Counted from the first letter of the stretch, positions 1 through 9,643 are shown. The stretch: DNA of 36,482 nucleotides from an uncultured Clostridia bacterium (GCA_944351415.1 CALVPQ010000015.1:1-36482), one strand, 5' to 3'. Notes: generated by a model from the letters alone, not told the origin. A program made the numbers and translations.

Positions 1-205
1 TTATATTGATAGCATTTGCAAGTGTTATCATAGTTTTTTCTGCTATTAATACTTCTTTTAATAATCAAACACAAATAACAAATTGTATAGCAGAAAAACA
101 CTAACAATTATATATACTCTTTTGTTTGTTATATTGATAGCATTTGCAAGTGTTATCATAGTTTTTTCTGCTATTAATACTTCTTTTAATAATCAAACAC
201 AAATA
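1..205. repeat. 77-bp exact direct repeat at the window edge
   Basis: Positions 1-77 and 129-205 are identical, offset by 128 bases. The second copy encodes the signal-peptide region of the BspA-like protein. The first copy encodes the same residues in a frame that is shifted relative to the gene and reaches a TAA at 102-104. As 128 is not a multiple of three, the duplication breaks the reading frame between the copies. It may be a real tandem or paralogue-mediated duplication, or an assembly artefact, since the window begins inside the repeat. Confidence 0.95.
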
Positions 206-3133
206 TACTATACTGCAGCAGATATAAATAATGGGAGAACATTAAATCAGGCTCTCAAGTCATCAACTTCTTATGCAGTTGAAAATAACACTATTAAAAG
301 AATAGTATTTGACTATTACACCGATAAAGATAATCTTATCTATGAAGAAAACAATGAAAATGTTATAGCTGGTATCACAGGTTCTTCACTTACTTGGGAT
401 TTGGTGTCACTGGAAATATTCAGAGTTCAAGATACTGATGGGAACTATACTGTATACATACTTTCTGACCAGCCAATTATAGCAAGCCAGGATATGTCTT
501 ATTCATTTTTCAATATGTCCGCAGTGGAAGAAATTGTTTTCAACAATTTTCAAGTGACTGGAGAAACAGTTTATCTTAATCGTATGTTTTCTGGTTGTTC
601 TGCTTTGCAAGAAATTGACTTGCAGTCTTTTAATACCACAAATGTAACAACTTTACGCGAATTATTTAGGGATTGCAGTAGTCTTGAGAGTATAGTGCTT
701 CCGCTTAACACAAAAAGTGTAACCGATATGGGATATATGTTCTACGGTTGTCATATACTTAACAATTTGAATCTTTCAACTTTGAACACATCAAACGTCA
801 CAACAATGGAATATATGTTTTATGGCTGTCGAGCATTTAATGAAATTGATATTTCATCTTTTGTAACAACTAACGTTGAAAGCATGAGATATATGTTTGG
901 AAATTGTATAAATTTAACTAGTCTAGACCTTACTTCATTTAATGTAGAAGGGGTTTCAACAACGCAAAATGTTGAAGATATGAGTTATATGTTTTGGGAT
1001 TGTAGCAGTCTTATAAATTTAGTTATTCCACTGAACACAAGCGGTGTAACAAATATGGAAAGTATGTTTGGACACTGCGTCTCACTAACAGCCTTAAACC
1101 TTTCTACCTTTAACACGTCAAATGTAACAAACATGGGTGCAACACATAGTGTGTATGTGATAGGAGAGTCAAACACCTATGCTGACTATGGAATGTTTGG
1201 AGGTTGTTCAAGTTTAACTAGCTTAAATCTTTCAAATTTTAATACGTCAAATGTAACAAGTATGAAGTTTATGTTTTCTTATTGTTCATCATTAACCGAC
1301 ATAGATTTATCTGGATTTGATACAGGCAAGGTAACAGATATTGAAGGAATGTTTTCTCAATGCACGGTTCTCACAGACGAGAGTATTTCAACAATAAAAG
1401 ATTGGAATGTTAGCAGTGTAATTGATATGGGCACGGATACTTGGCTAGCTGGTGGGGTATTTGGTGCTTGTGAAGCACTTACAAGAATAGATTTGTCTGG
1501 TTGGGATACATCAAGTGTATTGAATATGCAAGGAATGTTCTCTGGTTGCAGTAATGTTAAAGAAATAGTTTTAGGAGACAATTGGGACACATCTAATGTA
1601 GTCAATATGTCAAGTATGTTCTCAAGTTGTGAAAGTCTAACTGATGAAGGAATTGATTTTACAAAATTTGACACTGCAAAGGTAGAAACTTTTGGACAGT
1701 ATAATGTAACAGTCGCTGGCTTTGGAATTTTCTATAATTGTTTTTCTCTTGTAAATATTGATTTATCAACATGGAGTTCTGCAAGTTGTGAAAGTGTTTA
1801 CACCATGTTTTATGGTTGCACAAGTTTAAAGAGTGTAACTTTTGGCGAAGAATTTACTTGTGAAAATGTAGAAGATTTTCGTGGTTTCTTTAGTGGTTGC
1901 AGTTCAATAGAAACGATTGATTTGTCAGGTATAAACACAGCAAATGCACAATTTATGGGTGGAACTTTGTGGGGAAGACAACTCGGAGTATTTTCAAACT
2001 GCACAAGTCTAAAAACTATAATTTATTCAAATGATTGGGACACAACAAATGTTTCCACTTTTTCAAGAATGTTCTTAAATTGCAGTTCATTAACAAATAT
2101 TGACTTATCAGTTTACAACACTTCAAGTGCCACTGATATGTCACAGATGTTCAGTGGCTGCAGTAGTGTAAAAACACTAGATTTTTCAGCATTTAACACA
2201 ACTAATGTGTCTAATATGCAAAGTATGTTCTATGATTGTAGTGGGCTTACATCAATTAATTTATCAACTTTTGTAACTTCAAGTGTAACTAACATGAGTT
2301 CTATGTTCTATGGTTGTTCAGGGCTTAGCAGTTTAAATGTAGCAAATTTAGAAACAAGTAATGTTTTAAATATGGCGAGTATGTTTAGAAATTGCTCCTC
2401 ACTGGAACAAATTATAGGCTTAGAAAATTTTGACACATCTATTGCTACTGACATGTCATATATGTTTTCTAATTGCTCATCACTGCAACAATTAAACCTA
2501 CTTTCTTTTAGAACATTAAGTGTAACAAATATGAGTTATATGTTTTATTACTGCGAAGCATTAACAGAGTTAAATCTTGCATCTTTTAACACTTTAAATG
2601 TTTCAAATATGGCAAGTATGTTTAGAAATTGCTCTTCGTTAATTGAGCTTAATATTTCAAATTTTAATACAAGTTCTGTTAGCACTATGTCTGAAATGTT
2701 TCAATATTGCCAATCACTAGTCACTTTAGATATAACAGGGTTTGATACTTCAAGTGTAACAACAATGTATCACTTGTTCTATAGTTGCAATTCGCTGGAA
2801 CAAATTTTAGGCCTTGATGGGTTAAATACTTCTAACGTAACAACTATGGACTCTATGTTCTATGCTTGCCAAAATTTAACAACACTAGACCTTTCTAGTT
2901 TTAATACTTCAAAGGTAACTAATATGAACACCATGTTCAGAAATTGTTCCTCTCTCATGATTATCTATGTTAGCAGTGATTGGACTACTGAAAATGTCAC
3001 AAGTTCAACAAATATGTTTAATGGTTGCAATTTACTGCCAAACTATAACGGCACAAACGACAAAACTTATGCATATCCTGGTTATGATGAGGTATTAGGG
3101 GCTCAAGGTTATTTAACTTTAAAGCAGATATAA
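83..3133 (+). CDS. BspA-like leucine-rich repeat (DUF285) surface protein
   Basis: This is a 1016-residue exported protein. The N-terminus has Arg/Lys at residues 4-5, then a long hydrophobic stretch (about 8-30), so a signal peptide or signal anchor is likely. From about residue 140 to 985 it is made of ~24-residue repeats of the type LxxLDLSSFNTSNVTNMxxMFxxCSS, the hallmark of BspA/DUF285 proteins, which family knowledge links to surface adhesion and interaction with hosts or other bacteria. Repeats vary in length, with inserts near 370, 460 and 555. The C-terminus is a short tail ending LTLKQI, with no LPXTG motif, LysM or other wall anchor, so attachment may rely on the N-terminal hydrophobic segment. 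The start is a TTG with no ribosome site and lies just after the first copy of the direct repeat, so the true start may be outside the window. A terminator follows. Confidence 0.85.
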   Translation: MYSRKTLTIIYTLLFVILIAFASVIIVFSAINTSFNNQTQIYYTAADINNGRTLNQALKSSTSYAVENNTIKRIVFDYYTDKDNLIYEENNENVIAGITGSSLTWDLVSLEIFRVQDTDGNYTVYILSDQPIIASQDMSYSFFNMSAVEEIVFNNFQVTGETVYLNRMFSGCSALQEIDLQSFNTTNVTTLRELFRDCSSLESIVLPLNTKSVTDMGYMFYGCHILNNLNLSTLNTSNVTTMEYMFYGCRAFNEIDISSFVTTNVESMRYMFGNCINLTSLDLTSFNVEGVSTTQNVEDMSYMFWDCSSLINLVIPLNTSGVTNMESMFGHCVSLTALNLSTFNTSNVTNMGATHSVYVIGESNTYADYGMFGGCSSLTSLNLSNFNTSNVTSMKFMFSYCSSLTDIDLSGFDTGKVTDIEGMFSQCTVLTDESISTIKDWNVSSVIDMGTDTWLAGGVFGACEALTRIDLSGWDTSSVLNMQGMFSGCSNVKEIVLGDNWDTSNVVNMSSMFSSCESLTDEGIDFTKFDTAKVETFGQYNVTVAGFGIFYNCFSLVNIDLSTWSSASCESVYTMFYGCTSLKSVTFGEEFTCENVEDFRGFFSGCSSIETIDLSGINTANAQFMGGTLWGRQLGVFSNCTSLKTIIYSNDWDTTNVSTFSRMFLNCSSLTNIDLSVYNTSSATDMSQMFSGCSSVKTLDFSAFNTTNVSNMQSMFYDCSGLTSINLSTFVTSSVTNMSSMFYGCSGLSSLNVANLETSNVLNMASMFRNCSSLEQIIGLENFDTSIATDMSYMFSNCSSLQQLNLLSFRTLSVTNMSYMFYYCEALTELNLASFNTLNVSNMASMFRNCSSLIELNISNFNTSSVSTMSEMFQYCQSLVTLDITGFDTSSVTTMYHLFYSCNSLEQILGLDGLNTSNVTTMDSMFYACQNLTTLDLSSFNTSKVTNMNTMFRNCSSLMIIYVSSDWTTENVTSSTNMFNGCNLLPNYNGTNDKTYAYPGYDEVLGAQGYLTLKQI

Positions 3134-3204
3134 AATATAGCTTTATTAAAAAATAATCATAAATTAAATATGTATTACAAAATGAAAAAATTAATAGTTA
3201 AGAT

Positions 3205-3242
3205 AAAAAACACCTTAGCTTATATAAGTTAGGGTGTTTTTA
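3205..3242. terminator. Bidirectional Rho-independent terminator
   Basis: Inverted repeat with arms 3207-3221 and 3226-3240 and loop ATAT (3222-3225). CACC pairs with GGTG at the base, with two G-U pairs above. It is flanked by an A run on the left and a T run on the right, so it can end transcripts from the BspA-like gene (+) and from the oxidoreductase gene (-). Confidence 0.8.
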
Positions 3243-3332
3243 TTATAAAATTTATTTTTTTAATATTTTTGTTTTAAATTTTACTTAAGAAAATAGGTTT
3301 AATACTAAATTAATATTTTAGATAAAATAAAT

Positions 3333-6300
3333 TTAATTTTTATTTTTATTTATTTCTGCCAATTTTTCAAGATTTTTATAATTTTCTATTGCATCTTCTT
3401 TTTGTTTTTCAAGAAGCTTGCTGTATCCCTTTTCTATAGTAGATACAAATCTTCTCTCACCCTTAAGAAAATCAAAATAATTATCTTCATTTAGCTCACT
3501 AAATAATGTTAATGATTTATCAATAGGGTTATATTGATAGATTGGCCAAAAACCGCAATCGACAGCTTTTCTCATTTCACTCATCATATTAGACATATCA
3601 AAGCCTTGATTTACACAAGGTGCATAAGCAATAACCAAGCTTACTCCTTTATAATTTTGAGCGTCATATAATGACTTTATAGTTTGATTTATATTTCCGC
3701 CAAGTGCTACTTGAGCAACAAAAACATCTTTATAAGACATCGCAATTTCGCCAATATTCTTCTTTCTAAGGGTTTTGCCATTTTCTGCAAATTTAACCGA
3801 AGCACCTGTTGGTGTTGCTTTGCTTGCTTGTCCACCAGTATTTGAATATGTTTGATTATCAAGAATTAAAATATTAACATCTTCGCCACTCGCAAGAATA
3901 TGGTCAAGTCCGCCAAAGCCAATATCATAAGCCCAGCCATCTCCACCAATAATCCAAACTTTTTTATCTTTAGTTTTATTAAACTTACTGCCAAGTCTAA
4001 TACCAAGACCAAATTCTGCATTATCTTCAAACAAACTATTTGCCCAAAAAATACCACCATTTTCATCTTTGCCATAAGGGCAAGAGCCAAAAGTTCCGCC
4101 ATAGATTGAGGAACAGCCTGTGGCATTTGCAATCATCATATTGCTTCCATTAAGCATGGTAAGAATTTTGATATAAGGTGTTTCACCACAACCAGCACAA
4201 GCTCCAGAGAATTTAAAAAGTGATTTTTCAAATTGCAATCCTTTAGCCGTAGTTTTAGGAAAAAGATTTTGTTTTTTAAGCACAAGATTTTGGCTTTCAT
4301 TATATTCCTTTTTCTTTTCATCTAAAATTTCTTGAGCCTCACACATAGCGAGAGCTTTTTTAATGGCAGGGCAGGTTTTAGCGCAAACACCACACCCTGT
4401 GCAGTCCTCAGGTGAGAGCAGTATTTTAAATAGACTTTCGTTAAGCCCAAGTGCTTTAACAAAACTATCTTTATCTTGCAATTTTTCGTCAGTAAGAATA
4501 GCTTGAAGGGCAGAGTGTGGGCAGGCAAGCACACATTGACCACATTGAATACAGTTTTCTTTAATCCATTTAGGTAGTCTTAATGCAATACCACGTTTTT
4601 CAAATTTACTTGTATCAAGAGGAACTGAGCCATCTTCAGAGAATTTAGAAACAGCTATGCTGTCACCACAAAGTTCCTTTTGTTTTTTCATAATATTTTT
4701 ATAGAACTCATCTTCATAATCAATTTGTTCTTTATAAATTTTCCCTTGCAAAGTTTTCACATCAACTTCTTCAATAGAACTGATTGCAATTTTCATTGCT
4801 TCAATATTCTTTTTAACAACTTCTTCACCTTTATTTGAAAATAATTTTTTAATTTCTTCTTCAAGCTCACGTTCAATATCACTATCACTTAAGAATTTAG
4901 AGCATTTAAGAAGTCCAGCTTGCATGATAATGTTGATTTTAGCACCAAGTTCACATTCTGATGCAATCTTTTGGCCATTTATAACAAATAGTTTTGAATG
5001 AGTTTTTTGCAGTGTTTCAACATAAGTTTTAGGCAAAACCTTTGTTATTTCGTCTTTATTAAATATTGAATTAATTAGAACAGTGCTGTTATCCTTTAAT
5101 CCTTCAAGACAGTTATATCTAGTAACAAAGGAAAAATTATTTATAGACACAACATCAGCATTTTTAACAAGATATTCACTTTTTATAGGTTTATCCGAAA
5201 GTCGAAGGTGAGATATTGTTAAACTACCTGATTTTTTAGAGTCATATTCAAAGTAACCTTGAACAAATTTATTATATTTTTCCCCAAGCAATTTTATTGT
5301 TGATTTACTTGCAGAAACTGAACCATCGGAACCAAGACCATAAATTTTTATTTGAAAAGCATCTTGTTTACCTTTATAATTAGAAGTTTTTAAAGAACTA
5401 TCATTAACATCATCTTCTATTCCAACTGTAAAATTATCTTTAGCTTCATTTTCAAGCATATTATTATAAACACTATCAACTTGTGATGGAGTAAAGTCTT
5501 TGCCACCAAGCCCATATCTGCCTGATAAAACTTTTATTTTTTTATTATTTTTTTGCACAGCGGTTATCACATCAAGAGCGAGTGGCGGAAGAGAACCATT
5601 TTCTTTTGTTCTATCAAGCACTGTGATAATCTTAGTTGTTTCTGGTAATTTTTCAATAAATTTATTATAAAGAAAAGGTCTATAAAGCACAACTTTAATA
5701 AGACCAATCTTTTTGTCAGGTTCGTTGTCTATATATTCTTCAATTGTTTGACAGGCAGAACCCATTGCAACAACTATATGTTCGGCATCAGGCTTGCCAT
5801 AGTATTTAAAGAAATCATATTGGCTTCCTGTTATAGCATTAATGTCAGCAAATATTTCTCTTAAATTATTTTCAACTTGTCTATATTTACCTTCGTTTGC
5901 TTCTCTGTTTTGGAAGAATACATCAGGATTTTGGGCAGTGCCAAATTGTTTTTCTTTATAAGAATTTTTAAAATTTTGATAATAATTTTTTATAACCTTT
6001 TTTATTTCATTATCTTCAAACATATTTATTTTTTGAATTTGATGGCTCGTTCTAAATCCATCAAAGAAATGCATAACAGGAAGATTTGATTTCATAGCAA
6101 GGGTATGAGAGACAAGTGAAAGATAGTGAGAATCTTGCACTGAGGCTGAGGAAAGCATAATAAAACCTGTGCTTCTTGTTGCCATAACGTCAGAATGGTC
6201 ACCAAATATAGATAATGCATGGCTTGCAACAGCTCTTGCAGAAACATGAATAACTGCAGGTAAACATTCTCCAGCCATTTTATACATATTAGGTATCATA

Positions 6301-6569
6301 AGAAGAAGCCCTTGACTAGAGGTAAAAGTGCTGGCATAAGCATGAGTCAAAAGTGCTCCGTGTAATGTTCCTGCAACACCGCCTTCAGACTGCATCTCAA
6401 ACATTTTAACATCTTCGTCAAATAAGTTCTTTTTTCCTTTGTTATTAAGCCCTGAGCAATATTCAGCCATTGGGCTCGATGGAGTGATAGGATATATTGG
6501 AATAACTTCAGATAATTTATAAGCAATATCTGCAGTGGCAGAGCATGCATCAGTAATAATTTTTTTCAT
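3333..6569 (-). CDS. nifJ: Pyruvate:ferredoxin (flavodoxin) oxidoreductase
   Basis: Single-chain cytoplasmic enzyme that decarboxylates pyruvate to acetyl-CoA and CO2 and passes electrons to ferredoxin, central to anaerobic fermentation. At 1078 residues it is somewhat shorter than the usual ~1170-1200. Visible domains in order: the N-terminal pyruvate-binding half with YPITPSSPMAE (about 26) and the SSQG...HVSARAV region; the middle transketolase-like domain (IKIYGLGSDGSVSASK, about 407); two 4Fe-4S motifs CIQCGQCVLACP (about 671) and CTGCGVCAKTCP (about 720); and the thiamine diphosphate domain with CAGCGE (about 788), GGDGWAYDIGFGG (about 873) and the late cysteine in AYAPC (about 983), the expected fourth ligand of the proximal cluster. 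The start is set by AGGAGA seven bases upstream and by a strong promoter. It is monocistronic, between terminators and a divergent truA. Confidence 0.96.
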   Translation of the reverse strand: MKKIITDACSATADIAYKLSEVIPIYPITPSSPMAEYCSGLNNKGKKNLFDEDVKMFEMQSEGGVAGTLHGALLTHAYASTFTSSQGLLLMIPNMYKMAGECLPAVIHVSARAVASHALSIFGDHSDVMATRSTGFIMLSSASVQDSHYLSLVSHTLAMKSNLPVMHFFDGFRTSHQIQKINMFEDNEIKKVIKNYYQNFKNSYKEKQFGTAQNPDVFFQNREANEGKYRQVENNLREIFADINAITGSQYDFFKYYGKPDAEHIVVAMGSACQTIEEYIDNEPDKKIGLIKVVLYRPFLYNKFIEKLPETTKIITVLDRTKENGSLPPLALDVITAVQKNNKKIKVLSGRYGLGGKDFTPSQVDSVYNNMLENEAKDNFTVGIEDDVNDSSLKTSNYKGKQDAFQIKIYGLGSDGSVSASKSTIKLLGEKYNKFVQGYFEYDSKKSGSLTISHLRLSDKPIKSEYLVKNADVVSINNFSFVTRYNCLEGLKDNSTVLINSIFNKDEITKVLPKTYVETLQKTHSKLFVINGQKIASECELGAKINIIMQAGLLKCSKFLSDSDIERELEEEIKKLFSNKGEEVVKKNIEAMKIAISSIEEVDVKTLQGKIYKEQIDYEDEFYKNIMKKQKELCGDSIAVSKFSEDGSVPLDTSKFEKRGIALRLPKWIKENCIQCGQCVLACPHSALQAILTDEKLQDKDSFVKALGLNESLFKILLSPEDCTGCGVCAKTCPAIKKALAMCEAQEILDEKKKEYNESQNLVLKKQNLFPKTTAKGLQFEKSLFKFSGACAGCGETPYIKILTMLNGSNMMIANATGCSSIYGGTFGSCPYGKDENGGIFWANSLFEDNAEFGLGIRLGSKFNKTKDKKVWIIGGDGWAYDIGFGGLDHILASGEDVNILILDNQTYSNTGGQASKATPTGASVKFAENGKTLRKKNIGEIAMSYKDVFVAQVALGGNINQTIKSLYDAQNYKGVSLVIAYAPCVNQGFDMSNMMSEMRKAVDCGFWPIYQYNPIDKSLTLFSELNEDNYFDFLKGERRFVSTIEKGYSKLLEKQKEDAIENYKNLEKLAEINKNKN

Positions 6570-6587
6570 AATTTCTCCTAGATAAAT

Positions 6588-6616
6588 AGTATATATTTTT
6601 TGCCCATTTTAGTCAA
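6588..6616 (-). promoter_or_regulatory. Promoter of nifJ
   Basis: On the minus strand TTGACT (6611-6616), a 17-base spacer, and TATACT (6588-6593), followed by the AGGAGA ribosome site and the ATG at 6569. Five of six matches in each box to the primary sigma consensus. Confidence 0.75.
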
Positions 6617-6859
6617 ATAAAATAGAGTTTTGTTTATATATAACGTTTTTTATACTGCTATTAAAAGTAAAATTCTAAATCAAGTAAAAAAAATCTATCT
6701 AACTGCAAATAGTATTTTTATCACACAGTTTTCAAAAGCTTTTTAAATATAGCAAAACAAAATATAAAACTTAAAATTATAATTTTATTGTAATTTACAA
6801 AAAATAAAGCAAAATTTATAAAATTATTAAATTTATTTTTTAAATAAAAAATAAATAGT

Positions 6860-6874
6860 TATAATAAATATATG
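6860..6874 (+). promoter_or_regulatory. -10 box of a leaderless promoter for truA
   Basis: A perfect TATAAT at 6860-6865 lies six bases before the ATG at 6872. Transcription would start at or next to the A of the ATG, and there is no Shine-Dalgarno sequence. The -35 region is weak. The rest of 6594-6859 is A/T-rich and shows no gene beyond the divergent nifJ promoter. Confidence 0.55.
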
Positions 6875-7606
6875 AGAAGAGTTTTACTTACTATAGAATA
6901 TGATGGCACAAACTACTCTGGCTGGCAAAAACAACCAAAAGTTAGAACTATACAGGGTGAGATTGAAAGAGCAATCAAACAAGCAATAGGTGAAGATGTT
7001 GAAATATATGGAAGTGGCAGAACAGATGCAGGTGTTCATGCACTTGCTCAAAAGGCGCATTTTGATATAAGCCTCCCAGTTCCGATTTCAAAACTTCCTG
7101 ATATTCTTAATAATGTTCTTCCAGCAGATATTGCAATCAAATCAGCAGAAGAAGTAGGAATAGATTTCCATGCAAGGTTTTCTGTTCATAAAAAATGCTA
7201 TAGATATAAAATTTATAATTCAGATATAAGGAATGCATTTTTGGCAACAAGGGTGGGTGTTGTCAAAAATAAACTTGATATAGATAAAATGAAAGAGGCG
7301 GCGGCTCTTTTAATAGGAGAACATGATTTTCGTGGTTTTTGCTCAGCAAATACAAGTGTTGAAAATTTTATTCGCACAATTTATGAAATAAAAATTGTTA
7401 AAGAAGGCGATTTTATAAAAATTGATGTTTGTGGAAATGGCTTTTTATATAATATGGTAAGAATAATAGTTGGCACACTTGTGGATTATTCTTTAGAGAA
7501 GTTATCTCTGCAGGATATAAAGCAAGCTTTAGCTAATGGAGACAGAAGTAAAGCAGGGCAAACAATGGTTCCACAAGGACTATATTTAAAAGATGTAATT
7601 TATTGA
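6872..7606 (+). CDS. truA: tRNA pseudouridine(38-40) synthase TruA
   Basis: Converts uridines 38-40 in the anticodon arm of many tRNAs to pseudouridine. The 244-residue length is normal for the family. The catalytic motif GRTDAGVHA spans residues 49-57 with the catalytic Asp at 52. Other family marks are EYDGTNYSGWQ near the N-terminus, the FHARF segment (about 100) and the C-terminal NGFLYNMVRIIVGTL block (about 188). There is no ribosome site before the ATG, and a TATAAT sits six bases upstream, so the mRNA is probably leaderless. The next gene, alaS, lies 173 bases downstream with its own ribosome site. Confidence 0.95.
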   Translation: MRRVLLTIEYDGTNYSGWQKQPKVRTIQGEIERAIKQAIGEDVEIYGSGRTDAGVHALAQKAHFDISLPVPISKLPDILNNVLPADIAIKSAEEVGIDFHARFSVHKKCYRYKIYNSDIRNAFLATRVGVVKNKLDIDKMKEAAALLIGEHDFRGFCSANTSVENFIRTIYEIKIVKEGDFIKIDVCGNGFLYNMVRIIVGTLVDYSLEKLSLQDIKQALANGDRSKAGQTMVPQGLYLKDVIY

Positions 7607-7779
7607 TAAATAATTGCTTTTTTGTATATAATATGCTAAAATATATGGCATATAGTGATAGGATAACACTGAATTATAAAAATTTTTGTAGCTATAAAAA
7701 AGTTTAATATTTATGAATTTATTATTAATTTATTATATGGCTACATTTACAAAACAGTCAAACGTTAAAAGGACATACT

Positions 7780-9597
7780 ATGAAAACAGATAGAGAATTA
7801 AAAGAGTTATGGTTTAAGTTTTTTGCAGAACATGGATTTAAAAAAATACCTGGCTATTCAATTATACCAGAGAATGACCCAACAGTGCTTTTTACTACAG
7901 CAGGCATGCACCCACTAGTTCCATATCTTCTTGGCGAACCTCACCCTTATGGCAATAAGATTTTTGATGTTCAAAGATGTATCAGAACAAATGATATTGA
8001 TGAAGTTGGTGATGCAAGCCACTTAACACTTTTTGAAATGCTTGGGAATTGGACTCTTGGCGAATGTAATAAGAAGGATATGATAAAACTTAGTTTTGAA
8101 TTTTTAACAAGTAAGGAATATTTAGGTCTACCTAAAGAAAGACTTGCAGTGTCTGTTTTTGCAGGTGATGAAACAGCTCCAAGAGATGAAGAAGCATATA
8201 ATGCATGGAAAGAATGTGGGATTGACCAAATTTTTTATCTCCCAAAAGAAAACAACTGGTGGGCACTTGGTGGTGGAGTAGGTCCTTGTGGCCCAGATAC
8301 CGAAATGTTCTATGACACTGGTAAACCAAAGTGCAGCGAAAATTGTTCTCCGGCATGTGATTGCGGAAAATATTTAGAAATTTGGAACGATGTTTTTATG
8401 CAATATTTTGTTAAGGAGCCTGGTGCAAAAGCTGAAAAGCTTGCAAGACCAAATATAGATACAGGAATGGGTCTTGAGCGAACTGTAACTGTTCTTAATG
8501 GGGAAGAAAGTGTATATGACTCTGGTTGCCTTAGAAAGGTTATAGATTTTATCGGAGAAAAGGCTAAAATAGGTTACAAGGATAACTTGCAAGCTACAAG
8601 AGCATATAGAATAATAACAGACCATTTAAGGTCGTCTGTGTTTATCTTAGGTGATGAACGTGGGGTTGTTCCATCAAATGTTGGGCAGGGCTATATTTTA
8701 AGAAGGTTTATTCGCCGTGCAATAAATTGTGCAAGAAATATCGGACTTGATTGCAAATATTTCTTGGATATTGCAGATATTTATGTTGATGAATATGGAA
8801 AGGATTATGAAGACATAGCAACCCATAGAGACTTTGTTAAGCAAGAACTTGAAAAAGAAATAGAAAAATTTTCTAAGGCAATTGAAGAAGGGCATAAAGA
8901 GTTTGAAAAGGTTATTGCAGGAATAGAAAAACATAAAGAATTTGCTGCAAAAACAGGTGAAAAAGTTGAAAATAAACTTAGCGGAAAGGCAGTATTTAGA
9001 CTTTATGACACTTTTGGATTTCCTTTTGAACTAACAAAAGAACTAGCTGAAGAACGTGGTTATAGTGTAGATAAGGCAGAATTTGATGAGAAATTTAAAG
9101 AGCATCAAGAAAAATCAAGAGTTGCCTCTGCAGGAACATTTAAGGGTGGGCTTGCTGATGGCTCTAAACAGTCAGCACGACTTCATACTGCAACCCATCT
9201 TCTTCTTGCTGGACTTCAAAAAATGTTTGGCAAACAAGTTGTTCAAAAAGGCTCAAATATAACTCCTGAACGTCTTCGCTTCGACTTTAATTTAGACCAC
9301 AAAATGACAAAGGAAGAACTTGATGAAGTTGAAAAATTTGTAAATGATTCTATTGAAAGAAAACTTCCTGTAACTTGTAAAATTATGAGTCTGGAAGAAG
9401 CTAAAAAAGAGGGTGCACACGGCACATTTACAAGCAAGTATGGGCAAGAGGTTAAAGTTTACACAATAGGTGATGTAAGCAAAGAAATTTGTGGAGGTCC
9501 TCATGCTGAAAACACAGAAGAACTGCATCATTTCAAAATAATTAAAGAAGAGTCATCATCAAGTGGAATAAGAAGAATTAAAGCAATCTTAGATTGA
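7780..9597 (+). CDS. alaS: Alanyl-tRNA synthetase, short form lacking the C-terminal domain
   Basis: Charges tRNA-Ala with alanine. The 605 residues contain the class II catalytic core (RTNDIDEVGDASHLTLFEML near 75-95, GMGLERT near 228) and the editing domain with zinc ligands HTATH (about 468) and CGGPH (about 570). It stops right after the editing domain, so the DHHA1 and C-Ala parts that bring typical bacterial AlaS to ~870 residues are absent. The stop is followed by a promoter for the next gene, not by a remnant of those domains, so this looks like a natural short form. A cysteine-rich insert (KCSENCSPACDCGKY, about 187-201) replaces the usual CGPCSE stretch and could hold a metal. The start is supported by AAAGGA upstream. 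No T-box leader is visible in 7607-7779. Whether it is the only AlaS in the genome cannot be told here. Confidence 0.88.
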   Translation: MKTDRELKELWFKFFAEHGFKKIPGYSIIPENDPTVLFTTAGMHPLVPYLLGEPHPYGNKIFDVQRCIRTNDIDEVGDASHLTLFEMLGNWTLGECNKKDMIKLSFEFLTSKEYLGLPKERLAVSVFAGDETAPRDEEAYNAWKECGIDQIFYLPKENNWWALGGGVGPCGPDTEMFYDTGKPKCSENCSPACDCGKYLEIWNDVFMQYFVKEPGAKAEKLARPNIDTGMGLERTVTVLNGEESVYDSGCLRKVIDFIGEKAKIGYKDNLQATRAYRIITDHLRSSVFILGDERGVVPSNVGQGYILRRFIRRAINCARNIGLDCKYFLDIADIYVDEYGKDYEDIATHRDFVKQELEKEIEKFSKAIEEGHKEFEKVIAGIEKHKEFAAKTGEKVENKLSGKAVFRLYDTFGFPFELTKELAEERGYSVDKAEFDEKFKEHQEKSRVASAGTFKGGLADGSKQSARLHTATHLLLAGLQKMFGKQVVQKGSNITPERLRFDFNLDHKMTKEELDEVEKFVNDSIERKLPVTCKIMSLEEAKKEGAHGTFTSKYGQEVKVYTIGDVSKEICGGPHAENTEELHHFKIIKEESSSSGIRRIKAILD

Positions 9598-9614
9598 TAA
9601 ATTTTATTTTAGTA

Positions 9615-9643
9615 TTGTAAATAAAATTTAGTTGTGGTATAAT
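9615..9643 (+). promoter_or_regulatory. Promoter of the DUF4097-like gene
   Basis: TTGTAA (9615-9620), a 17-base spacer and a perfect TATAAT (9638-9643), about 50 bases before the ATG at 9696. Confidence 0.7.

Noticed and set aside
83..3133. CRISPR or other nucleotide repeat array suggested by the periodic sequence
   Set aside because: The period (~72-75 bases) reflects the coding repeats of a DUF285 protein; there is an open frame throughout and no conserved repeat/spacer pattern.
7607..7779. T-box leader before alaS
   Set aside because: The spacer is A/T-rich, has no TGGNACCGCG-like antiterminator sequence and no terminator stem.
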